NCBI GenBank assembly: GCA_001724265.1
Contig: MEDY01000050.1
Coordinates: 42,912-106,911, forward strand
DNA: 64,000 nt
Source of the DNA: Rhizaria sp. SCN 62-66
Taxonomy: Eukaryota; Rhizaria, unplaced
Direction of reading: 5' to 3'
Shown: positions 55,176-64,000 of the stretch, piece by piece
Layout of the letters: every line of letters begins with the position of its first letter
How positions within the stretch are numbered: position 1 is the stretch's first letter
Notes under the pieces: generated by a model
Database searches by the model: none
The model's input: the letters and a program-made list of their open reading frames with translations, nothing else
What the model was told of the DNA's origin: nothing
Program-made: the position numbers and the translations under genes

Positions 55176-58100
55176 CGGCAGCAGCAGCGGCGGCTCCTCA
55201 CCGCTGCCGGCTGCGTTGGCGCCGGCAAGGGCCTGCCACTGCGCGCTCTCCTCGTCGTTTCGGACGTCGTCGCACTGCTCAAGCTCGACGTAGAGACGCG
55301 GCTTAACTTCTGGCGCGGCCAGAAAGCGATGCTGGAAGAGGAGGAGGCTGAGGCCGAGGCCGAGGCTGAGGCCGCCGCTGCCGAGGCTGCCGAGGCCGAT
55401 GAGGCTGAGGCTCGGGTAAAGGCAAAGAGCGAGAATGTAAGTGGCTCTGGCTCTGGTGTAAGCGCCATGGCGAGGGCTATGATGGCCGCTCTGCCCACAG
55501 TCACTCCGACAAACACTGCTGCGAAGTCAAAGTCTGCTGTCGCTGCCGCCGCTGTGGAGCTTGATCCCGAGGCCAAGGCGGAGGCAGAGGCCGAGGCCGC
55601 TGCCGCCGCGGCCGCGGCCGCCGCGCGCCGTCGCCTGACCAACGCTTACGGAGGCCAGCCATTGCCGACGACCGAGGCCGACGCCGCCGCCGGTGTAGGT
55701 GGCGGTGTAAGCGGTGGCAAGAAGGGCCGTGTGAGCGGGATTGACCGTGAGCTGCAGCCTTTACGCTTAAGCAACTCGGCTTCTAACAACAGTAGCAGCA
55801 GCAGCAGCCCCTGTGCGGCTGATGCCAGTGTCAAGTATGAGAGGCCGCTGCCGTCGACCATCGAGAGCGATAACGATGACGACGACAGCAATGCAAACGC
55901 CAACAACAACACAGCTGGTGGCGCCGCGAGCAAGGATGATATGAACAGTGACACTGAGCCGGACCTCGCCCCCAACAGCAGCAATAATACCGCCCACACC
56001 ACTCAGGTTGCTCGCGACTCAACTCCTAGCTCTAGCTCTACGACCGCTGACTCAACATCTCCCGACGGCGCCGCAACTGCATCTACTCCCAGTGATCAGG
56101 TCACTGCTGCTGCTGCGCTTGACGCGAGTGACGACGCGTTTGCGTCCGCGGCCCCGTCCCCCGTGCCCGGCGTCGACTGCGTGCTTATGTCGGCCGCGCC
56201 GCTCGCACTGACCGCGGACGAAGTCATTCCGCTGCTCTCGCTCACGGTCATCCGCGCACTCTGCCCCGCCACGGCCTGCCCGCGCGCGCTGCCGTTGCCG
56301 CCGCGCGCGCTGCTGCCGTTCGCCACTGCTGCCGCACACAGCACCAGCGCGGGCAACAACATTAACAACACGGTTAACAGCGACCACAGCATCAACGTCG
56401 AGGCGGCTTCTGCGAATGCCGGAGCTGCCGCGTCTCCCCAGTATGCGAAGACGCAGCGCGCGCCGGTACAGGGCCCCTCGCTCGCGTCTTTGCCGGCGCT
56501 GGTGCTGCTGTGCTCCCTCTTCTCGCCGCCCGTCGGCCCCGCGCTGGCGCCCGCCCGCTGCGGCGCGCTCCCCGTCGCCGTCGCGCACAGCGACGCCGCG
56601 GTGCGGTTGCTCTGCACCATCTCGCTCCCGCCGCCGCCCTCGCTGCTCGACGACGCCAACGCCAACGCTAATGCAAACGCTGTTTCTAGCGCGCGGGGCA
56701 AGAGCTCCCACGGCCAAAGCGGTCGGAGTAAGCGTGCGGCGAGCGGCGGCGCGATCCGCAGCAGTGACGTCGCGATCGATATCCTCGCTAATGCAGGCGA
56801 GAGCGAGCGCGGCGGGCACAGCAGCGCGCAGCAGACCTCCGCCGTCGCCGCGGCTGCAATGGCGCTGCTGCTGTCTGACTCGACGCCGAGCGCGAGACTC
56901 GCTCTAAGTACCCCCTTAGACCACGGAGACAGCTCGGCGCTTCAAGATGCAACAAACGCAACCACCGCCGTTGTTGCGACGCCCAAGTCTACTGCGACTG
57001 CAACTGCAACTACCCCTTCTCTCACAGTGGCCGTGGGCACATCATCATCATCGTCATCTCCAGCGACCGTGGGCTCCCCCACCGCGACCGCGGCAGTGAC
57101 CGTGAGCACCCCGACGGTGACCGTTGCCCTGGGCACCCCCGTGGCGGCGACCACCGCGGCCGCCGTCCCGGTCCCGGGCGCCGTGGCCACGGTGGTGGTG
57201 CCGGGCCCCACGTTGCTGCCGCGCCGCCGCAGGGCCGTCGACGCGCTTTTCACCGCACCTTCGCCAGTTGCTGCCGTGAAACCTGTTCAAACGGAGGCGG
57301 AGAGCTCGTCTGTCACTGCGGCCGCGTCTGCGTTTGTGGCTGACAACGACTCCAGTATCAGCAAGAGCAGGAGTGCGGACGCCGCGAGTATTGCGGACTC
57401 GGCGGTTCTCATTGCAGACTCGTCGCTCGTCGCTAAGGACTCCGTCCCTGATGCTGATGCTGATCCTGTCGCTGTTGCTACCGCCGCGACTTCCGACCCC
57501 GATTCATCACAGAAGACTGCAGACTCATCGCTTCAGACTGCGGACTCATCACGTCAGAGTGCAGACCCAGCACTCTCTGTGGAGGACGCCCTCGCAGCGG
57601 CCTCCGCACAGTCCGCCTCAGCCGCGCAGGCTCTGGCCGCGAACGTCGCGGCGCAGGGCCGTGCCATGCGCAACAGGGGCACCCTCACCGCGCCCGCGCC
57701 CACGGTCACTTCGGCCGACGCTCTGCAGCAAGAGCAAAGCGATATCAACCGGCAACAGCAACAGCAGCAACAGCAACAGCAGAGTGGCGGTGTCGCTGAC
57801 GGGGGCGCAGTGACCGTGAGCAGCAGCTCTGACGTCAACGGGACAACTGTGGGCTCAAGCGCGGCGACTGCGACCTCAGCAGCAGCAGGAACAGCAGCTG
57901 CAGGTGCGGCAGCGCCGGTGCCCGGCCAGGGCGTGCACGGCGACGGCGTCGACTTGCGCACCCAGGGCAACACCGTCACAGCGACCGCCACCAGCAGCAG
58001 TGATGTTAAAAGTCGCAGCAACAGTGGTAGCGCAGACGCCGGTGCTGCCGCAGAGGCCGACACCGATGCGACCGCGACGGCCGCAGTCGGCGTCGCCATC

Positions 58101-58319
58101 CCTGCCGTCGTTGACCGCGGCGCCCCCAGTGAGCCCGCGGCCGGTGACGCGAGCGCCCCGGTGGCCGGGGGCCCGCGCGGGTCGGTCGTCGGCGTCGTCG
58201 CCCGCGCCCCCCGCGTCTCGGTCACGGCAGAGACGGACCCGCTGCTTGCCGCGTTCGGACTCATGCGCGTCCCCAGCACCGGCGCGGGCACGCCCGTCGC
58301 GCCGCCGCCGCCGCAGTAA
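49509..58319 (+). CDS. 2,936-residue single-exon protein of unknown function
   Basis: Starts at MDASDEEALSSNPFFSFLQN. Long Ser, Ala, Gln, Asn and Asp/Glu tracts separate islands that look folded: VVWVELLPADRCFVTPQNNF (nt ~50236), LLRCFYPPQPPPDPLSPSQS, VVLVYSCPPCPVTIIRSS then GGEVTCYDDNFRACRVVTV (~50838-51030), ATLPERRPWRAHAALIARLM (~52350), GGLTFGGGVTVTGRMLATAS (~53632), RALLVVSDVVALLKLDVETR (~55239), LTADEVIPLLSLTVIRAL (~56210) and LPALVLLCSLF (~56494). The GGEVTCYDDNFR piece could be a propeller blade, but I cannot name a family. Near the end are short repeats of SLQTADSS/SRQSADP type. The gene also carries six exact copies of the dispersed 11-mer. Confidence 0.6.
50097..50155 (+). repeat. 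Pure (AGC)n microsatellite encoding poly-Ser
   Basis: About 19-20 uninterrupted AGC units inside the 2,936-residue orphan, giving a run of about 20 Ser. Purity suggests recent expansion and length polymorphism. Confidence 0.95.
55134..55175 (+). repeat. Hexamer (GAGCAG)7 encoding Glu-Gln repeats
   Basis: Seven tandem GAGCAG units giving an EQEQEQ tract, followed by CAG/CGG codons, inside the 2,936-residue orphan. Confidence 0.92.
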
Positions 58320-58736
58320 AGATATGGTTGTACAGTATATATTTTGTAGTATATAAGTTATGGCTTGATTGTCAGTGTATTATGATGGTTATCAAGTTGT
58401 TTTATGTCAAGATGCTCACATTCGCTCTCCACAATGGTCGCCGCGACTGCGAGTGGTGGGCGAGTGGGGGTTTGGAAAACTTTCAGAATAGAAACACATT
58501 CATCGTTGATTACATAATTTCACATCCAAATAGCTATTTGATTGTGTGGTATTATTATTTCTTTTATTGTATTTAATGAAACGACGATCTCACTTCCCTG
58601 CGGCCTTTTTTAGAGCGCCTAGTCGCACTCTCTCACATCGACTAAACCTCTTGCATTCTTTCACTTCCGATCTCACGATACTCTTTCTGTTTTGCCCTTA
58701 ACACTTCTCGATTACAATTTTCACGCTATTCAGTTT
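58320..58736 (+). other. Tandem intergenic spacer
   Basis: 3' flank of the large orphan followed by a promoter/5' UTR for the Nup42-like gene. The right half is pyrimidine-rich with repeated TCACT/TCTCAC words. No RNA gene seen. Confidence 0.4.
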
Positions 58737-60302
58737 ATGTTTCGCCACAATCGAAACACCCGCGGAGGCGGTGGTGGCGGTGGCGGCGGTTTCGGCGGGG
58801 GTGGTGGTGGTAGTGGTGGCGGCAACAATCGCAACCAGCCCCAGCAGAACCAGAACCAGAATAACCCCTTCAACCGCGGCAACAACTTCCCGCAAAGCAA
58901 CAACAACAACAACGCATTTGGTGGCGGTGGTCAGCAGCAGCAACAGCAGCGCGGCGGCCCCTTCAGCATGAACAACCAGAACCAGAACAACAGCCGCGAT
59001 GCTTTTGGCGGCGGCGGCGGCAACGCTTTTGGCGGTGGCGGCCGCGCGCCTCAGCAGCAGCAAGGCGGCGGCACCGGCTGGGGCGCCAACGCCTTCCAGC
59101 AGCCCAAGCAACAGCAACAACAGCAGAACGCCTGGAGCGGCGGCGGCGGCGGCGGTTTTGGCAACAATAACACCAACCAGCGCCAACAGCAGCAAGGTGG
59201 TGCTCAGAAGGCCCCCTGCCACTTTTACACCTCGCCACAGGGCTGCAGCAAGGGCAACGCGTGTCCGTACGCGCACGTCGGCGCCCCCGGTGGCGGTAGC
59301 GGCGGCGGCGGGCGCAATCAACAGCAGCAGCACCCGTTCGGAGGCGGCGGCGGCTTTGGTCAACCGCAGCAGCAGCAGCAGCAGGGCCAGCAGCAGGGAC
59401 AGGGCGGTAAGAAGCCGTGCAAGTTCTTCCAGTCCCCGCAGGGCTGCTCCCGCGGCAACGCGTGTCACTTCGCACACGTTCCCGCGAACACCACCAACAA
59501 CAGCAACAACCGTCAGCAGCAGCAGCAGCAGTCTGCGTTCGGCGCCTTCGGCCAGAGCACCGGCGGCGGCGGCGGCGGCGCCGGCAGTGCATTTGGCGGC
59601 CAATCCGCGTTTGGCCAGCCCAGTCACCCTTTCGGCGGCCAACAGCAACTACAACAGCAGTCGGCGTTTGGAGGCGGCGGCGGTGGCGGCGGCTTTGGCC
59701 AGTCTGCCTTCGGCGGCGGCGGGAACAACGCCTTCGGCGGCGGCGGTACGGCGATGGGCATGGGCGGTGGCGGCGGCAACGCGTTTGGCGCGCAATCGCC
59801 CAACAGCGCATTCGGCTTCAACAACAGCAACAACGGCGGCGGCTTTGGCGGCGGCTTTGGCGGCGGCGGTGGCCAGGGCACGTTTGGCGGCGGCGGCGCT
59901 AACGCCTTTGGTGGTGGCGGCGGCTTCGGTGGGGGCGGCTTCGGCGGCGGCGGCGGCGGCTTCGGCGGCAATCGCGGCTTCGGCGGCGGCTCTCAGGAGC
60001 CGGCCCTGGCCATGGGCGCGGGCTCCGTCGCCCAGGACGGCACCTTTTCCCTCGCCGTGGACCAGCAGGAGGACGCCGCCCTGGCCGCCGCGCTTGCCGT
60101 GCGCTACGCCGCGCCCGCGCCCGCCGCGGCCGTAGTACCGGCCACTGCCGCGGCGGCGGCGGCGCGCGAACAGGCGCTGGACAAAGCGCGCCAGGGGCTG
60201 CCGTGGGCGTTGGAGCACGACGTTGCGACTGAGGTGTTCAACGCAGCCGAGTTTGAGGTCGGGATCGTGCCCGAGATGGTGCCCGCGGCGGATATGCGGT
60301 GA
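58737..60302 (+). CDS. NUP42: Nup42-like FG nucleoporin with two CCCH zinc fingers
   Basis: 521 residues, single exon, ATG giving MFRHNRNTRGGG. Gly/Asn/Gln-rich sequence with many AFGGG, GFGG and SAFG repeats makes it an FG-type protein. Two near-identical CCCH fingers, CHFYTSPQGCSKGNACPYAH and CKFFQSPQGCSRGNACHFAH (spacing C-x8-C-x5-C-x3-H), sit at about 160-180 and 227-247. The C-terminus is ordered: LPWALEHDVATEVF then AEFEVGIVPEMVP, resembling the Gle1-binding tail of Nup42 (FxxGxIPxxPP). Nup42 works with Gle1 at the cytoplasmic face of the pore in mRNA export. Animal and yeast Nup42 have one N-terminal finger, so two is unusual. An RNA-binding CCCH protein with FG-like composition is the main alternative. 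Confidence 0.68.
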   Translation: MFRHNRNTRGGGGGGGGGFGGGGGGSGGGNNRNQPQQNQNQNNPFNRGNNFPQSNNNNNAFGGGGQQQQQQRGGPFSMNNQNQNNSRDAFGGGGGNAFGGGGRAPQQQQGGGTGWGANAFQQPKQQQQQQNAWSGGGGGGFGNNNTNQRQQQQGGAQKAPCHFYTSPQGCSKGNACPYAHVGAPGGGSGGGGRNQQQQHPFGGGGGFGQPQQQQQQGQQQGQGGKKPCKFFQSPQGCSRGNACHFAHVPANTTNNSNNRQQQQQQSAFGAFGQSTGGGGGGAGSAFGGQSAFGQPSHPFGGQQQLQQQSAFGGGGGGGGFGQSAFGGGGNNAFGGGGTAMGMGGGGGNAFGAQSPNSAFGFNNSNNGGGFGGGFGGGGGQGTFGGGGANAFGGGGGFGGGGFGGGGGGFGGNRGFGGGSQEPALAMGAGSVAQDGTFSLAVDQQEDAALAAALAVRYAAPAPAAAVVPATAAAAAAREQALDKARQGLPWALEHDVATEVFNAAEFEVGIVPEMVPAADMR

Positions 60303-60894
60303 GGGAACTGTCTGCGGTTGCAGTCGAGCAGTGAGCGCGTCGGCAGTATAGCAACATAATGAATAGCTTTATTGAGGTAGCCTGAATCAGGCCAGATGGT
60401 TATACAGTTGAAAATTAAAATCGCGATTAACTAATACAACATACGAATTTTCTGTGACAGCTATGACTATAACAGCATGCTAAGCTTGTAGATAAAGCTC
60501 GAAGTACCACTCGAGAAACGTCAGCGCCTCGATTAGACGACGATTCTCGAGGAGCATTAGACGCGATAGAGATATAATATGCGTGAAAGATAGAAAGCAC
60601 GGCATGATCGCAATAAATGTCGACTTTAGCAACATGAAAGTCACATATGGCGCCTTCATGTCACATCAGTATCACCACCACAGGACTGTACACTCGATTT
60701 GGGTGAGTCATCGAAAAAGAAAGTGTGAAGCTCTCGAGTTTCTGATCGTCAAACTGCCAAATGAAGTGATAATGATATTAAACTTAGCGGTTCTTGCACT
60801 TTCATAAAATTAAAAATGAAGTGAAGCTCATTGTCTCTCTGTGTACCAACTTCTTATCCAAACCGTTTTGCTTTCGTCTCTGCCACAGCTCGAC
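60303..60894 (+). other. Tandem intergenic spacer
   Basis: AT-rich 3' flank of the Nup42-like gene and 5' flank of the coiled-coil gene. Small ORF at 60583-60807 lacks the codon bias of real genes. No RNA gene recognised. Confidence 0.4.
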
Positions 60895-62927
60895 ATGCCT
60901 CTTCGGGGCAGTCTGCTCAGCAGTAGGAATGCTGTGCCATATACGAACCCCGCGCCCCGCAGTGGCGGCGCGCGTCGCATGCTATCGTTGCTTGCATGCG
61001 CGCTTGCCATCTCGTCTTCGCTTGCAGTCGCCCCCGTCACCGCTGAGACTGCGGTCTATGACAGTACGTCTTACATTCTCTTTTTTAGCAGGATATCTCA
61101 ATTATTTGAACCCTTATAGCATTTTCCCTTTTTTATTACTGCATAAACTCAGATTTCATACACTGTTAAAATGTTATGTGTTGATTCTATCAACTCTGCA
61201 TTGAATCTGCTTTATTTCGTACAACCACGATCCTGCTGCTTACATTCATCTACTTTGTCTTACCCATCCTCTGTGTGTCTTCATTCGACAACCTCACTCT
61301 CTGCAACACAGCTCCCGACGCTTTGCTTCTTGAGGAGACTGTCGATTCCGCGACCCTGGGTGAGGGCTATCAAAACACCGACGCTGCCGACCACAACGAC
61401 GACGCCCCAGCCCCCTTACTATTCGACGACCCCCCACAGCCGTCGGCCGAGTACGTCGCCGCCCTGGCCGCCGCCGAGGCCGAGGCCGCTGCGCGCGAGG
61501 CCGCCGCCGAGGCCGCACACGCTGCTGCCGTGGAAGCCGCTGCAGTGGTGCAGCGGGAGCGCGAGGCCCGCGAGGCCGCCGAGATGAACGCAAAGATTAA
61601 GGTACGTGTACTACACACCACACAAAACAAAGAAAAGACGTTGCTAATCCTTGTCTTTGGGACTAAAACGTTGCATTATTATATTCGTTGTTCATGCCTA
61701 ACACTTGGAAAAACATTCAGCTCACTATTCGACATTATGCCCATATATACCTCACATTTTCGTTGTTATGACACGCAGGAGACCCTGGCGCGCGTCCAGG
61801 CCGAGGCCGCTGCGGCCGCGGAGGCCGACCGCGCGCGCTTCCTCGCCGCACACGAGGCCCACGTTGCGGCGTCCGCGGCCGCCGCTGCGAACCCGGACCC
61901 GGAGACTGTGATCCGGCACCGCGCGCGCACAGCGGTGATGGCGCGGGCAGCCCAGTTGCGGCGCATTGAGCGCGAGAAGGAGCTCCGCACGGCGCGCCTT
62001 GCCGCGAAGCAGTCCTTGACGAGCGTGCACGCCGTGCTGTCTGATGAGGAGGAGCTCGCCGTGCAACAGCAGGCGATGGACGAGTCGCTGCCCCATGCGA
62101 TCGTGTCGTTGACCGCAGAGGACGAGGACAAGGCGCAAAAGGGCGCCGACAAGGCGGCGAAGCTGCTCGCCGAAGGTTTCGCCGATGGCGCCGAGGCGAT
62201 GATCGCGTTCCTGGGCGGCGCGGACGTGCAGGAGCCCCTGACGCAGGCCGAGGAGGCCGAGGAGGCGAGCAAAATTAAGTGGCGCTCGACACCCGTGACG
62301 GACGAAGAGAAGGCCGCCGTGGCCGAGGCCGAGCGCGTGCGGCGTGCGGCGGCGGCGCGCGGGGTTGGGCTGAGCGCGGCCGAGGCAGCGGAGCTGGCGG
62401 ACAAGGAACAGACGATCCGCGAGTCGCGTGACCGCCAGCGGCGCATGGAGCGCATCGTCGCCGGCAAGCACAGTGAGGGGCGGCTCGAGCGCGCGGAGGC
62501 GCAGGCCGAGGCCAACCGCATGCTTGGGTTTATCGAGGCGATGAAGGCGCGTGTGAAGGAGCTGCGCGAGAAGGGCCGCGACCAGGCGCGGCAGATGCTC
62601 GAGACTGAGCGCAAGATGGCCGGGCTGTCGGAGGAGCAGAAGGAGGAGAACGAACGCAATTTGCGCGATGCCGCCGCCGCAGCCGCCGCTGCAAGTACTA
62701 GCGCTGATGATGCAGCGAAGAGCCAGAAGCAGCGTGACATCGAGGAGCAGCTTCGGCTGGCCGAGGAGCAGGCCCGGGCCGACCGGGAGCGCGAGGCCAA
62801 GGAAGAGGAGGAGCACCTTAAGTCGCTCGGCGGCCAGAAGCCCGCCACCACGCCCAGTGCGGCCGCTGCTGCCGCAGTCGCGGCGGGCGCTGTGGGAGCC
62901 AAGGCGCACGCTAAGGATGAGCTGTGA
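60895..62927 (+). CDS. Secretory or membrane-anchored Ala/Glu-rich coiled-coil protein, unknown function
   Basis: Exons 60895-61063, 61312-61601 and 61779-62927 (introns 248 and 177 bp, both donors GTACGT) encode 535 residues. A hydrophobic stretch at about 29-47 (MLSLLACALAISSSLAVAPV) followed by TAETAVYD looks like a cleavable signal; translation could also start at Met29 (60979). The rest is highly charged and helical with Ala/Glu/Arg heptads, e.g. AAQLRRIEREKELRTARLAA and RMLGFIEAMKARVKELREKG, then an Ala/Ser/Lys-rich tail without transmembrane segment. No family recognised. The signal plus coiled coil suggest an ER/Golgi or secreted scaffold. Confidence 0.7.
61602..61778 (+). other. Intron of 177 bp, multiple of three, free of in-frame stops
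   Basis: Donor GTACGT after MNAKIK, acceptor CACGCAG before ETLARVQAEA. A CCTAAC branch-like site is at about 61697. AT-rich between GC-rich exons. Retention would add 59 residues in frame. Confidence 0.85.
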
Positions 62928-63377
62928 AGGCGAAACAGCATGCGCGATGAGAGGCTTTCACACACGGCGGACTTGCCTGTTGTTGGAGAAACCCAGTCGT
63001 TATTGTTGAACTGACATGTACTGGCGGTATGAGGGTCAGTTAATGATTTATGAGTTTATTTTTGCTTTTGTAGAATTTTTTGGTTTATATATGTAGTTTA
63101 TGCTATTTTTAGTGCATCTCATACAAATATTTTATCTGCGAAACATTCGACAGGAACGAGCCGGTTGCGAGAAGATTGATGAAACTGCTGGATTTATTTA
63201 AATGGATGCATTAATGTACATGTACGTATTATTAAAACATAGAGGGTCAGTAATAAGTTTAGTCTAAGTACTAGGTCTATATACAAGGGTAGTATATTGC
63301 GTGATGGAACTTGCTATGCTTGATAGTATAAAGCAAAGCCATAACGCCAATATTATTTACAACACTATTTCGAGAGT
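62928..63377. other. Convergent intergenic with GTACATGTAC and GTCTAAGTACTA
   Basis: AT-rich spacer between two converging genes. GTACATGTAC lies at 63216-63225 and GTCTAAGTACTA at 63262-63273, the same pair of words seen after calcineurin B. No RNA gene seen. Confidence 0.5.
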
Positions 63378-64000
63378 TTACAGCGATAGCTGCGCCTTGG
63401 ACTGCGTCGCAACCCTCGCAGCCGCGGCGGCACTGTTGTCATACGCCAAGGTCTCATTGTGCGCGTTACCAGTTGCGTTGCCGTGGCTGCTAGCGATGTT
63501 CGCGTGCGCGTGCGAGTGCACGTAGTTCGGCGTCATGGTTGCAGCACCGCCGCGGTTAGTTTTGTGACCGTTGCTGCCCGTGGCAAACGCGGTCGCAGCG
63601 GTCACGCTCGACGCGCGCGCAGTGCGGCGGCGTGGCGCCAGCCCAGTCTGCTGCTGCTGCGTAGCGGTATTCGCACTGTGAGCGCTGTCAGCGTGCCCGT
63701 GACCGTGGGCAGGGTCAGCCGCAGCCGTATCCACACCGCCTGCCGCGTCCTCAGCGCTGTAGTAATAGGCAGTGTTTGCAGCCGGAACGCGGCCGCTGTT
63801 GTTGCCCGCCTTGCGCGCAGAGCCCACGTCCTGCTGCTGCTGCGGCTGCTGCTGCACAGTGAACAGCGGCGTGGCATTGCCCACAGTCACCGTCGCCGCA
63901 GCTACCGGGTCCGTCGCCGCCGCCAGCGCCGCGGCCACGCACGTGCCCGCCGACGACAGCGGCGCCGCGCCTGCAGCCCCCGCCGCGACCGCCGCGGCGG
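63378..64000 (-). CDS. C-terminal part of a low-complexity protein (5' end outside window)
   Basis: Open frame entering from the right edge and ending in TAA at 63380-63378; at least 207 residues. Composition is Ala/Thr/Asn/His/Gln-rich with QQQPQQQQ, GHGHADSAHS, HSHAHANIASSHGN and a basic APRRRTARASS patch. No domain visible. Codon bias matches the neighbouring real genes, which is why I accept it. Confidence 0.55.
   Translation of the reverse strand, partial: AAAVAAGAAGAAPLSSAGTCVAAALAAATDPVAAATVTVGNATPLFTVQQQPQQQQDVGSARKAGNNSGRVPAANTAYYYSAEDAAGGVDTAAADPAHGHGHADSAHSANTATQQQQTGLAPRRRTARASSVTAATAFATGSNGHKTNRGGAATMTPNYVHSHAHANIASSHGNATGNAHNETLAYDNSAAAAARVATQSKAQLSL

Noticed and set aside
60583-60807. 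74-residue plus-strand ORF between the Nup42-like and coiled-coil genes
   Set aside because: No codon bias, no motif, in AT-rich spacer.
1-64000. Genome-wide reassignment of TAG to a sense codon
   Set aside because: Only one internal TAG appears in roughly 16,000 codons, so a general reassignment is not supported by this window alone.

Overview
The window is nuclear DNA from a free-living, GC-rich protist; I cannot place it more precisely. It is eukaryotic because genes are split by AT-rich spliceosomal introns and encode condensin II, a COMMD protein, calcineurin B, RTF2 and a Nup42-like nucleoporin. Coding sequence is strongly GC-rich at third positions, while introns and intergenic DNA are AT-rich. 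Most proteins are inflated by homopolymer and low-complexity tracts (Ala, Gly, Ser, Asn, Gln, Asp/Glu).

I find 16 protein-coding genes and no rRNA, tRNA, transposon or CRISPR. From left to right: 3' part of a formiminoglutamase-like ureohydrolase (+, 1-739); a 2-oxoglutarate/Fe(II) dioxygenase-like domain in a long disordered protein (+, 1447-5784); COMMD2 (+, 6268-7051); a mitochondrial-type membrane protein of unknown function (-, 7365-9853); membrane-anchored adenine phosphoribosyltransferase (+, 10204-10968); an acylated armadillo-like protein with an in-frame TAG (-, 12317-18108); a giant Gly-rich/ephrin-receptor-like membrane protein (+, 19523-28066); GTP-dependent PEP carboxykinase (-, 28752-30840); condensin II subunit CAP-D3 (-, 31603-39961 or a little further upstream); a low-complexity orphan (+, 40806-44057); calcineurin B (+, 46580-47423); RTF2 (-, 48019-49140); a 2,936-residue orphan (+, 49509-58319); a Nup42-like double CCCH FG protein (+, 58737-60302); a secreted or membrane coiled-coil protein (+, 60895-62927); and the C-terminus of a further gene (-, 63378-64000).

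The genes are not an operon or a pathway cluster. They are unrelated housekeeping genes (purine salvage, gluconeogenesis, histidine/arginine metabolism, calcium signalling, chromosome structure, replication termination, mRNA export) alternating with large orphan proteins. Several pairs are divergent over 350-1400 bp and probably share promoter regions.

The most unusual signals are genome-level. (1) All 16 introns I could place have donors of the form GTNCGN, so +4 is C, which predicts a compensating change in U1 snRNA. (2) An exact 11-mer, TGACCGTGAGC, recurs 11 times outside its own tandem array, on both strands, in different reading frames and once outside any gene. (3) Three of six introns whose length is a multiple of three have no in-frame stop. 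(4) TAG is never used as a terminal stop here, yet one TAG lies inside the armadillo gene.
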